From Prevotella merdae (GTDB taxonomy: Bacteria > Bacteroidota > Bacteroidia > Bacteroidales > Bacteroidaceae), in contig NZ_LT985325.1 of the NCBI RefSeq assembly GCF_900290275.1, positions 172,807 through 236,806 of the forward strand: DNA of 64,000 nucleotides, written 5' to 3'. Below, piece after piece: positions 8,907-17,016 of this stretch. Under the pieces are notes generated by a model that saw only the letters and a program-made list of their open reading frames with translations, searched no databases and had not been told where the DNA came from. The position numbers and the translations under genes are program-made. Numbering within the stretch: position 1 is the first letter of the stretch; each line of letters begins with the position of its first letter.

Positions 8907-11768
8907 ATGCCAGTACAAAGTGAAGCTGCCCTCGAAAACGGACTTATAGATACTCTTCAAAAGATGAACTACGAGTATGTTCATATTGAAGAGGAGAAGA
9001 ACCTGTCTGCAAATTTCAAGAAACAGTTGGAGAAACACAACAAGAAGAAGTTGGAAGAATTGGGTCGTACAGAATTTACAGAGTCTGAGTTCGAAAAAAT
9101 ACTTATCTATCTTGAAGGTGGCACTCGCTTTGAAAAGGCAAAGAAACTGCGTGACCTATTTCCGCTTGAACTGGAAAGCGGTGAACGCCTATGGGTGGAG
9201 TTCTTGAACCGCACTCACTGGTGTCAGAACGAGTTTCAGGTTTCCAATCAGATTACGGTTGAGGGCAGAAAGAAATGCCGTTACGATGTGACGATACTTA
9301 TCAATGGTCTGCCTTTGGTTCAAATAGAACTGAAGCGTAGAGGCGTAGAGTTGAAACAGGCATATAATCAGATACAACGCTATCACAAGACTTCTTTCCA
9401 TGGACTGTTTGATTACATCCAACTGTTCGTCATATCCAATGGTGTAAACACTCGCTATTTTGCAAATAATCCGAATAGCGGATATAAGTTCACTTTCAAC
9501 TGGACGGATGCAGCCAATGTGCCTTTCAACGACTTGGAGAAATTTGCCACAGTGTTCTTCGACAAGTGCACGTTGGGCAAGATTATAGGCAAGTACATAG
9601 TATTGCATGAGGGCGACAAATGTCTGATGGTGCTTCGCCCTTATCAGTTCTATGCAGTGGAGAAGATTCTCGACCGTGTGGAAAACTCTAATGATAACGG
9701 CTATATCTGGCATACAACAGGTGCAGGTAAGACCTTGGCATCATTCAAGGCAGCCCAACTCGTATCAGAGTTGGACGATGTTGACAAGGTGATGTTTGTG
9801 GTTGACCGCCACGACCTCGACACGCAGACGCAAGCCGAATACGAGGCTTTTGAGCCTGGTGCCGTTGACAGTACAGACAACACAGACGAATTGGTGAAGC
9901 GTCTGCACAGTAATTCAAAGATTATTATTACCACCATTCAGAAACTTAATGCAGCTGTCAGCAAGCAGTGGTATAGCAGTCGTATAGAAGAAATACGTCA
10001 TTCTCGCATCGTGATGATATTCGATGAGTGTCATCGAAGCCATTTCGGAGAATGCCACAAGAACATCGTAAAGTTCTTCGACAACACGCAGATATTCGGC
10101 TTTACTGGCACACCTATCTTTGTTGAGAATGCGGTGGACGGACATACCACAAAGGAAATCTTTGGCAACTGTCTTCACAAATACTTGATAAAGGATGCCA
10201 TTGCCGATGAAAACGTGCTTGGTTTCCTTGTGGAGTATTACCACGGTAATGAGGATGTGGATAATGCCGACCAAGACCGCATGACAGAGATTGCCAAATT
10301 CATCCTTAATAATTTCAATAAGTCAACATTCGATGGAGAGTTTGACGCATTGTTTGCCGTGCAGTCAGTGTCGATGCTAATCCGTTACTACAAGATATTT
10401 AAGAGCCTCAATCCGAAGATAAGGATTGGAGCCGTTTTCACATACGCTGCCAACAGTAGTCAAGACGATGAGCAGACTGGTATGAACACTGGCGGTTTTG
10501 CAAGCGAAAGTACAGGCGAGGCAGACGAGCTGCAAGCCATCATGGATGATTATAATAATATGTATGGAACGAGTTTTACCACAGAAAACTTCCGTGCATA
10601 TTACGATGACATCAACCTCCGCATGAAGAAAAAGAAGGCAGACATGAAGCCTCTTGACCTTTGCTTGGTTGTCGGTATGTTCCTTACTGGCTTTGACAGC
10701 AAGAAACTCAACACTCTCTATGTTGATAAAAACATGGAGTATCACGGATTATTGCAAGCGTTCAGCCGTACCAACCGTGTGTTGAATGAGAAGAAGCGTT
10801 TCGGTAAGGTCGTTTGCTTCCGCGACTTGAAAAGCAAGGTGGACGAGTCTATCAAACTTTTCAGCAACAGCAATAATCTTGAAGATATTGTGCGCCCACC
10901 ATTTGATGATGTCAAAACCCACTATCAAGAGCTGACAAAGAACTTCTTAGAGCATTATCCAGAACCGCACTATGTGGACTATTTGCAGAGTGAGAACGAC
11001 AAGAAGCAGTTTATCCTCGCTTTCCGTGACATCATCAAGAAGCATGCAGAGATACAGGTCTATGATGAATTTGAAGAGGATGATCCAGACCTCGGAATGA
11101 CCGAACAGGAGTTTATGGACTTCCGCAGCAAGTATCTTGATATATACGATTCGTTTGCTGTGCAAAACAAAGAGCAGCCAACAACATACCAAGTATCAGA
11201 GGACAATCCCAGCATGGTTGGTGAACCAGACCCTCAACAAGAAGCTGCTACAGGCATGGGAGATATAGATTTCTGCTTGGAACTTCTGCATAGCGACATC
11301 ATCAATGTTGCCTATATATTGGAGTTGATTGCAGACCTTAATCCATACAGTGAGGATTATTCAGAGAGGCGCAAGCACATCATCGACACAATGATTAAGG
11401 ATGTCGAACTTCGTAGTAAGGCAAAACTCATTGACGGATTTATCCAGAAGAATGTGGATGATGATCGTGACAATTTCATGGCTCGCAAACAAAAGGCTGA
11501 TGGTACAAGCGACCTTGAAGAACGGTTGAACAACTACATCGTCACCGAACGTAACAATGCAGTCAATACGCTTGCGAAAGATGAGGATTTGGATGTTTCC
11601 GTGCTCAATCATTACCTCTCGGAATATGACTACTTGCAAAAGGAACAGCCTGAAATCATACAAGAGGCTCTCAAGGGCAAGCACCTCGGACTGATAAAGA
11701 GACGCAAGGCATTAACAAGAATACTCGATAAATTGCGTTTGATTATAAGAACATTTAGTTGGGAATAA
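8907..11768 (+). CDS. hsdR: Type I restriction enzyme, R (motor and nuclease) subunit
   Basis: The translocase and endonuclease subunit of a type I RM complex, which cuts unmodified DNA after ATP-driven translocation. In this 953-residue protein the PD-(D/E)XK nuclease core is visible as D127 and E143-L-K145, Walker A as HTTGAGKT near 269-276, Walker B as the DECH box at 373-376 and helicase motif III as FGFTGTP at 397-403. A helical C-terminal domain follows, which would dock to HsdM/HsdS. It is the first gene of an eight-gene island; the next start codon comes 3 bases after its stop, so the genes are probably translationally coupled. Confidence 0.97.
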   Translation: MPVQSEAALENGLIDTLQKMNYEYVHIEEEKNLSANFKKQLEKHNKKKLEELGRTEFTESEFEKILIYLEGGTRFEKAKKLRDLFPLELESGERLWVEFLNRTHWCQNEFQVSNQITVEGRKKCRYDVTILINGLPLVQIELKRRGVELKQAYNQIQRYHKTSFHGLFDYIQLFVISNGVNTRYFANNPNSGYKFTFNWTDAANVPFNDLEKFATVFFDKCTLGKIIGKYIVLHEGDKCLMVLRPYQFYAVEKILDRVENSNDNGYIWHTTGAGKTLASFKAAQLVSELDDVDKVMFVVDRHDLDTQTQAEYEAFEPGAVDSTDNTDELVKRLHSNSKIIITTIQKLNAAVSKQWYSSRIEEIRHSRIVMIFDECHRSHFGECHKNIVKFFDNTQIFGFTGTPIFVENAVDGHTTKEIFGNCLHKYLIKDAIADENVLGFLVEYYHGNEDVDNADQDRMTEIAKFILNNFNKSTFDGEFDALFAVQSVSMLIRYYKIFKSLNPKIRIGAVFTYAANSSQDDEQTGMNTGGFASESTGEADELQAIMDDYNNMYGTSFTTENFRAYYDDINLRMKKKKADMKPLDLCLVVGMFLTGFDSKKLNTLYVDKNMEYHGLLQAFSRTNRVLNEKKRFGKVVCFRDLKSKVDESIKLFSNSNNLEDIVRPPFDDVKTHYQELTKNFLEHYPEPHYVDYLQSENDKKQFILAFRDIIKKHAEIQVYDEFEEDDPDLGMTEQEFMDFRSKYLDIYDSFAVQNKEQPTTYQVSEDNPSMVGEPDPQQEAATGMGDIDFCLELLHSDIINVAYILELIADLNPYSEDYSERRKHIIDTMIKDVELRSKAKLIDGFIQKNVDDDRDNFMARKQKADGTSDLEERLNNYIVTERNNAVNTLAKDEDLDVSVLNHYLSEYDYLQKEQPEIIQEALKGKHLGLIKRRKALTRILDKLRLIIRTFSWE

Positions 11769-11771
11769 TAT

Positions 11772-12428
11772 ATGAGTTCGATAAAAGTAATAAATACGAT
11801 AAGGCTTTGTTCTAAAGGTGTCCTTGCAAAGGATGCCAATGGAAAGTATGTAAAGTTGCATAAACGCCAAGGAGATATGGATGGAGCTTGCTCTGTCTAT
11901 TCTTTGGCGATGGCATTGCTGTGCCTTGGCGTAGTAACAGAGGATGACTTGAATATTTACAACAAGCCAGATAGACGGACTCAGAAAGGTAAATTTTTAA
12001 GTCATTTCCTTGAAGAACAAGGCTTGGTAAGGAACGGATATTACTTTTCAACACTTGCAAAAGAAATCAACGAACAAGACTTTGGAATTATTGCAACACG
12101 AAAGTGTCGACAAGATACCAATGACATTATAGATATAATAGCCGATACTCTTGATGAAGAAATGCCTGTTATTATATCAACCGATTTTCCTGATGGTGGG
12201 CATGCAATGCTTGCAGTTGGTTATGAAACGAACAATGAAGAAGATGCAATAACAAAAATTCTGTGCTTAGACCCAAGTGAAGAAGCACCTAATTTTTCAT
12301 CGTGGAACTGCATCATTGATGTTGCACATAAATACAGCAAGTCTGAATATCCATTTGACAACATAACAAAATCCCAGTCTTACAAAGTAGCATTGGGAGA
12401 TATTTTAATAATAGAAAAAAGGAAATAA
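11772..12428 (+). CDS. Papain-fold (C39-like) cysteine peptidase-like protein in the hsd operon
   Basis: A 218-residue protein not usual for type I RM loci. A candidate catalytic set is visible: Q33 and C40 in the helix-starting segment QGDMDGACSVYSLAMAL, H144 in DGGHAMLAVGYE, and D167 in ILCLDPSEE. The order Gln-Cys-His-Asp and the Cys at a helix start fit papain-like and peptidase C39-like folds. There is no signal peptide, so it would act in the cytoplasm. It lies 3 bases after hsdR and 4 bases before hsdM, which argues for joint expression with the RM complex. The substrate is unknown; it could process a partner protein, remove a modification, or be a toxin-like effector. Activity is not shown by sequence. 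Confidence 0.6.
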   Translation: MSSIKVINTIRLCSKGVLAKDANGKYVKLHKRQGDMDGACSVYSLAMALLCLGVVTEDDLNIYNKPDRRTQKGKFLSHFLEEQGLVRNGYYFSTLAKEINEQDFGIIATRKCRQDTNDIIDIIADTLDEEMPVIISTDFPDGGHAMLAVGYETNNEEDAITKILCLDPSEEAPNFSSWNCIIDVAHKYSKSEYPFDNITKSQSYKVALGDILIIEKRK

Positions 12429-12432
12429 CGAT

Positions 12433-13986
12433 ATGAGCGAAGAATTACAACAGAAACTCCGTGACCAACTTTGGGAAGTCGCTAACAAACTGCGTGGCAA
12501 TATGTCGGCAAGTGACTTCATGTACTTCACCCTTGGCTTTATCTTCTACAAGTATTTGTCGGAGAAGATGGAGCAACACGCCAATGATGCATTGGTGGAT
12601 GATGAAGTTACGTTTAAAGAACTGTGGGCAATGGAGAAAGACGAAGATATAGAAGAACTTCAGGAGGTTGTCAAGACCGAATGTTTGGAAAATATCGGCT
12701 ACTTCATTGAACCAAACTTCCTGTTCTCGTCTGTCATTGAGAGCATTAAGAGAAAGGAGAACATTCTGCCTATGCTCGAACGCTCTTTGAAGCGTATTGA
12801 GGACAGTACCCTCGGACAGGACAGCGAAGAAGACTTTGGAGGTCTATTCTCTGACATTGACCTTGCTTCACCCAAGTTGGGCAAGACTGCCGATGACAAG
12901 AATACTTTGGTAAGCAACGTACTTCTTGCACTTGATGATATTGACTTTGGTGTGGAGGCATCGCAAGAGATTGATATTCTCGGTGACGCCTACGAGTATA
13001 TGATTAGCCAATTTGCCGCAGGTGCTGGCAAGAAAGCTGGTGAGTTCTACACTCCTCAGGAAGTGAGCCGTATCTTGGCAGAGATCGTAACCATCGGTCA
13101 TGCTCGTCTGCGCAATGTCTATGACCCAACTTGCGGTAGTGGTTCGCTGTTGCTACGTGCAGCAAGCATAGGTCATGCAAACGAGATTTTCGGACAGGAG
13201 AAGAACCCTACGACCTACAACTTGGCTCGCATGAATATGCTTCTTCATGGCATAAAGTTCAGCAACTTCCGCATAGAGAATGGTGATACCTTGGAGGCTG
13301 ATGCTTTTGGCGATACTCAGTTTGACGCTGTGGTAGCAAATCCTCCTTTCTCTGCCGAATGGAGTGCAGCCGATAAGTTCAACAACGATGATCGTTTCAG
13401 TAAGGCAGGACGCTTGGCACCACGCAAGACAGCCGACTATGCCTTTATTCTCCACATGATTTACCACCTCAATGAGGGTGGCACAATGGCTTGTGTCGCT
13501 CCTCATGGCGTGTTGTTCCGTGGCAATGCCGAGGGCGTAATCCGCCGTTTCCTCATTGAGAAGAAGAACTATGTGGATGCCATCATCGGTCTGCCTGCCA
13601 ATATCTTCTATGGCACAAGCATCCCGACATGTATCTTGGTGTTCAAGAAATGCCGTAAGGAGGATGACAACATTCTGTTCATTGATGCCAGCAAGGAGTT
13701 TGAAAAGGTCAAGACCCAGAACAAACTCCGTCCGCAGCATATCAAGAAGATTGTTGACACCTATCGTGAGCGCAAGGAGATAGAAAAATACAGTCATCTT
13801 GCCACACTGCAAGAAGTAGCTGAGAACGACTACAACCTCAACATTCCTCGCTATGTGGATACGTTCGAGGAAGAAGAACCTATCGACATCCATGCTGTCA
13901 TGAAGGAAATCAAGGACCTGGAAGGCAAACGTGCTGACCTTGACAAGGAGATTGAATGGTATTTGAAAGAGTTAGGAATTATTTAA
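12433..13986 (+). CDS. hsdM: Type I restriction-modification, M (adenine methyltransferase) subunit
   Basis: Methylates adenine N6 at the target chosen by HsdS, using SAM. The 517-residue length is typical. The N-terminal helical HsdM domain covers about residues 1-160, the SAM-binding motif I is DPTCGSGS from D231, and the catalytic N6-adenine motif IV is NPPFS from N303. YTPQEVSRILAEIV just before motif I is also usual for HsdM. It sits 4 bases after the peptidase-like gene. Confidence 0.97.
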   Translation: MSEELQQKLRDQLWEVANKLRGNMSASDFMYFTLGFIFYKYLSEKMEQHANDALVDDEVTFKELWAMEKDEDIEELQEVVKTECLENIGYFIEPNFLFSSVIESIKRKENILPMLERSLKRIEDSTLGQDSEEDFGGLFSDIDLASPKLGKTADDKNTLVSNVLLALDDIDFGVEASQEIDILGDAYEYMISQFAAGAGKKAGEFYTPQEVSRILAEIVTIGHARLRNVYDPTCGSGSLLLRAASIGHANEIFGQEKNPTTYNLARMNMLLHGIKFSNFRIENGDTLEADAFGDTQFDAVVANPPFSAEWSAADKFNNDDRFSKAGRLAPRKTADYAFILHMIYHLNEGGTMACVAPHGVLFRGNAEGVIRRFLIEKKNYVDAIIGLPANIFYGTSIPTCILVFKKCRKEDDNILFIDASKEFEKVKTQNKLRPQHIKKIVDTYRERKEIEKYSHLATLQEVAENDYNLNIPRYVDTFEEEEPIDIHAVMKEIKDLEGKRADLDKEIEWYLKELGII

Positions 13987-14015
13987 GTGTTAAGTGTTAG
14001 TGATTAGTGATTAAG
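13985..14015 (+). repeat. Short tandem repeats between hsdM and the four-helix gene
   Basis: AAGTGTT and AGTGATT units are repeated in tandem in the 31-bp gap. Similar short tandem repeats occur at 2371-2450 and 43214-43248. Confidence 0.6.
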
Positions 14016-14017
14016 TT

Positions 14018-14398
14018 ATGAGAGATAGTATTTTGAAAAACAAAAGTAAGGCTTTTGCTTTAAGGGTTATACGCTTATATAAATATCTGTGTGATGAGAA
14101 GAAGGAATACATTCTCTCCAAGCAACTGATGCGTAGCGGTACAAGTATCGGAGCTAACATTGCAGAGGCTTTCTATGGTCAAAGTGAAGCCGACTTTATT
14201 TCAAAACTGTCAATTGCGCAAAAAGAGACAGGAGAAACTATGTATTGGTTAGAACTCTTGCATGAAAGCGATTTTTTAAGACACAACGAATATGATAGCA
14301 TATATAACGATGCCGAAGAGTTGATAAAATTATTAACTTCTTCTATTAAGACCGTGAAAGAAAAATCACGGCAAGCAAACTTAATCACTAATAACTAA
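14018..14398 (+). CDS. Four-helix-bundle protein (S23/avd-like family)
   Basis: A 126-residue all-helical protein of the four-helix-bundle family first noticed as an insert in 23S rRNA genes. Typical marks are KAFALRVIRLYKYL near the N-terminus, QLMRSGTSIGANIAEA at about 36-51 and ETGETMYWLELLHES at about 70-84. Relatives form pentameric barrels that bind nucleic acid, such as the avd protein of diversity-generating retroelements. No reverse transcriptase or variable repeat is found here, so a retroelement role is unlikely. Its place inside the hsd operon suggests an accessory or DNA-structure role, which is inference. Confidence 0.85.
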   Translation: MRDSILKNKSKAFALRVIRLYKYLCDEKKEYILSKQLMRSGTSIGANIAEAFYGQSEADFISKLSIAQKETGETMYWLELLHESDFLRHNEYDSIYNDAEELIKLLTSSIKTVKEKSRQANLITNN

Positions 14399-14413
14399 AA
14401 CTTAATACATAAT

Positions 14414-15520
14414 ATGACATTGGCAAGTAATAGCGAGTTTAAAAGCTGGGTCTCGCAGTTGAAAAAAGATATACGCAGCGCACAGGTTAAGGCGGCAATC
14501 AAAGTGAACACAGAATTGCTTCGCCTTTATTGGCGTATGGGTGCAGGTATTTGCGAAAAGCAGAAATCTGCATCTTGGGGCGATGGCTGGTTCAAAGAAT
14601 TGAGCCGTGAGCTTATGGCGGAGTTTCCAGATATGAAAGGGCTTTCATACAGGAATCTACAATACATTAGACAATGGTATCTCTTTTATAATCAAGGAAA
14701 TATAATTGTGCAACAAGTTGTTGCACAATTACAAGAAGGACATGGGCAACAACTTGTTGCCCAAATTAGCGAGGAGGCTTTCTTCTCCGTTCCTTGGGGG
14801 CACCACTTGTATATCATATCGCAATGCAAGGATGTTGATCGTGCCGTGTTCTACTTGAAAAAGACAGTAGAAAATGGTTGGAGCCGTGCTGTTCTGCTCA
14901 ATTATCTTGATACCAATCTGTATGAGCGACAGGGAAAGGCAGTAAACAATTTCAATAGATTGTTGGCTAATCCACAAAGCGAATTGGCTGCTCAAACATT
15001 GAAAGACCCTTATAATTTCGATTTCCTCACACTTGATGGTGAATACAGAGAGCGAGAATTGGAACAGGGACTTACCCAAAATGTCACACGCTTCTTGCTT
15101 GAATTGGGTACGGGCTTTGCTTTTGTCGGGAGTCAAGTTCCACTACAAATTGGAGAAGATACGTTATATCCCGACTTGCTTTTCTATCATTTGGAACTGC
15201 GCTGCTATGTGGTCGTTGAGCTGAAGATTACGAAATTCAAAGCAGAACATCTGGGACAGTTGGGCGTATATGTGAGTGCAGTCAATCATATAAAAAAGAA
15301 GCCTACTGACAACCCTACGATAGGTTTGCTTATCTGCAAAACCAAGAACAATGTGATGGCTCAATATGCTCTCGAATCAACCAATCAGCCAATAGGCATC
15401 TCCGAATATCAGTTATCTAAGCTCATGCCTGAAAACATACAGAGCCAGTTGCCTACAATTGAAGATATTGAAGCAACACTTTCTGATATAAAGGAGACTA
15501 AGGATTTCAAAAAAGGGTAA
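14414..15520 (+). CDS. YhcG/DUF1016 family PD-(D/E)XK nuclease
   Basis: A 368-residue protein. The N-terminal DUF1016 part (about 1-180, with YWRMGAGICEKQ and GLSYRNLQYIRQWY) looks like a DNA-binding or protein-binding region. The C-terminal part carries a PD-(D/E)XK nuclease core: D254 in YPDLLFYH and E269-L-K271 in VVVELKITKF. Members are often found inside type I RM loci and defence islands, where they may repair or degrade DNA at stalled translocases. Here it follows hsdM and the four-helix gene by 15 bases. The exact function is unknown. Confidence 0.88.
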   Translation: MTLASNSEFKSWVSQLKKDIRSAQVKAAIKVNTELLRLYWRMGAGICEKQKSASWGDGWFKELSRELMAEFPDMKGLSYRNLQYIRQWYLFYNQGNIIVQQVVAQLQEGHGQQLVAQISEEAFFSVPWGHHLYIISQCKDVDRAVFYLKKTVENGWSRAVLLNYLDTNLYERQGKAVNNFNRLLANPQSELAAQTLKDPYNFDFLTLDGEYRERELEQGLTQNVTRFLLELGTGFAFVGSQVPLQIGEDTLYPDLLFYHLELRCYVVVELKITKFKAEHLGQLGVYVSAVNHIKKKPTDNPTIGLLICKTKNNVMAQYALESTNQPIGISEYQLSKLMPENIQSQLPTIEDIEATLSDIKETKDFKKG

Positions 15521-15583
15521 TGAAATGCTCAAATCTCTATATAATACGCAAATGGTATTTGTTCTATTCTTCACAAATTGATT

Positions 15584-15730
15584 TTTTGTACCAAACTGGT
15601 ACAAAATTACAAAAGGTGGATAATGTAACAACCCCAATGCCAGACTAGCAGAATCTGTCTACCAAGTTGGTAGACAAATAAAACAATGTAACAGGCATGT
15701 AACTACCATGTAAACTGGTATGTAACAGAG
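15584..15730. repeat. Palindromes and ATGTAAC repeats before hsdS
   Basis: The 242-bp gap between the DUF1016 gene and hsdS holds two near-loopless palindromes: 15584-15606 (TTTTGTACC, 5-nt loop, GGTACAAAA) and 15656-15676 (TGTCTACCA, 3-nt loop, TGGTAGACA). ATGTAAC then recurs four times between about 15684 and 15726 at 11-12 bp spacing. No gene is seen. Possible roles are binding sites for a dimeric regulator or transcript hairpins. Confidence 0.65.
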
Positions 15731-15762
15731 CCATATTGGTGAATTAAAATTAAGGATTAAAA

Positions 15763-17007
15763 ATGACAATGACAATAAATAACGAACATAAGAAACTCAA
15801 TGTCCCAAATCTCAGATTTAAGGAGTTTCAGGGGGAGTGGAAAGAGAGTACCATTGGAGAAATGTTTGATTTGTATTCTGGCAACACCCCAAGCCGACTT
15901 AACAAAGAGCATTTCAAAGGGACTGTTAATTGGATTTCAAGTGGTGAGTTGAAAGAACATTATATATACTCTTCCAAAGAACAAATATCGGAGGAAGCAG
16001 CCAAAAGTCTAAAGCTGCTACCTGTGGGTACTTTTGTTATCGCAATTTATGGTTTGGAAGCTGATGGTGTAAGAGGGACAGGCTCAATAACACAAGAACC
16101 TTCAACAATTAGCCAAGCATGTATGTCTTTCATCCCAAAAGGAGTGATTGAAAATGAGTTTCTATATTCGTGGTACAAGAAACATGGTAATGTGATTGGC
16201 ATTAGATACGCACAAGGTACAAAGCAACAAAATCTTAGTTATGACATCTTGGAGAAATTCAGAATTGCATATCCAAATACCAAAGAACAAGAAAAACTGA
16301 ATAAGTTTATTTCTCTTCTTGACGAGCGCATTGCGACCCAAAACAAAATCATTGACAAATTGCAGTCCTTAATCAAGGGACTGGAGGACAATTTATTAGA
16401 TAATCCTTTGTGGGAAAAGACATATTTACGTTCATTTATGCAATTCTTCCCTACCAATTCGCTATCATGGGAGCAACTGGGTTATAAAGAAGGTGCAATT
16501 AGGAATCTACATTATGGTTTAATACATAGTTTTCAGACACGTGGAATTAACTCTGCCTCTTTACCGATGATTAAAAATGAAGCAGTACCTAAGCAATATG
16601 TATTATGCCAAGTTGGAGATGTTGCTTTTGCTGATGCTTCAGAAGATACTGGCGAAATAGCTAAATCCGTAGAATTTGTTGATACTATTGAAGGTGATAC
16701 AATCTGTGGATTACATACTATTCATGGTCGTGATATAAAGAACAGGACAGTTGTAGGCTTCAAAGGCTTTGCATTTAATTCACGTTATTTCCATAATCAA
16801 ATCAAGCGATTGGCACAGGGGACAAAAGTGTTTTCAATAACAGCAAACAACCTTTCTTCTTGTTATGTCTATCTCCCTGATTTAGAAAAACAAAAAGCTA
16901 TAGTTAAATTGCTAAGATCTTATGAAGAGCAACTTATAATTGGCAGAATGATTTTGAAACAATACGAAAAACAAAAGCAGTATCTGCTTCGCCAAATGTT
17001 CATATAA
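15763..17007 (+). CDS. hsdS: Type I RM specificity subunit, expressed copy
   Basis: Selects the bipartite DNA target for the HsdR-HsdM complex. The 414 residues contain target-recognition domain 1 (about 20-175), a central conserved helix with LLDERIATQNKIID (about 186-199), target-recognition domain 2 (about 215-390) and a C-terminal conserved helix ending YLLRQMFI. The start at 15763 gives a short leader, MTMTINNEHKKLN, then the shared VPNLRFKEFQGEW. The 5', central and 3' conserved DNA is repeated in reverse in the facing copy at 17000-18214, so this is the on copy of an invertible locus. Its 3' end overlaps the facing gene by 8 bases. Confidence 0.95.
   Translation: MTMTINNEHKKLNVPNLRFKEFQGEWKESTIGEMFDLYSGNTPSRLNKEHFKGTVNWISSGELKEHYIYSSKEQISEEAAKSLKLLPVGTFVIAIYGLEADGVRGTGSITQEPSTISQACMSFIPKGVIENEFLYSWYKKHGNVIGIRYAQGTKQQNLSYDILEKFRIAYPNTKEQEKLNKFISLLDERIATQNKIIDKLQSLIKGLEDNLLDNPLWEKTYLRSFMQFFPTNSLSWEQLGYKEGAIRNLHYGLIHSFQTRGINSASLPMIKNEAVPKQYVLCQVGDVAFADASEDTGEIAKSVEFVDTIEGDTICGLHTIHGRDIKNRTVVGFKGFAFNSRYFHNQIKRLAQGTKVFSITANNLSSCYVYLPDLEKQKAIVKLLRSYEEQLIIGRMILKQYEKQKQYLLRQMFI
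15802..15840 (+). repeat. Outer inverted repeat of the hsdS shufflon, left arm
   Basis: These 39 bases, inside the hsdS 5' end and coding for VPNLRFKEFQGEW, are identical to the reverse complement of 18176-18214. Recombination between the arms would invert the whole 2.4-kb segment and swap the two hsdS copies behind the single start site. Confidence 0.93.
16333..16355 (+). repeat. Central inverted repeat of the hsdS shufflon, left arm
   Basis: These 23 bases, coding for ATQNKII in the central conserved helix, match the reverse complement of 17670-17692 exactly, and similarity continues about 10 bases further upstream. Crossing-over here would exchange only the second target-recognition domains. 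Confidence 0.88.
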
Positions 17008-17016
17008 ACATCTGGC
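16990..17016. repeat. Inverted repeat at the junction of the two hsdS 3' ends
   Basis: CGCCA and TGGCG arms with ATGTT/AACAT form an imperfect palindrome at the meeting point of the two genes. It encodes the same C-terminal RQMFI on both strands. Confidence 0.75.

Noticed and set aside
14018..14398. Diversity-generating retroelement accessory (avd) gene
   Set aside because: The four-helix family fits, but there is no reverse transcriptase nor template/variable repeat nearby.
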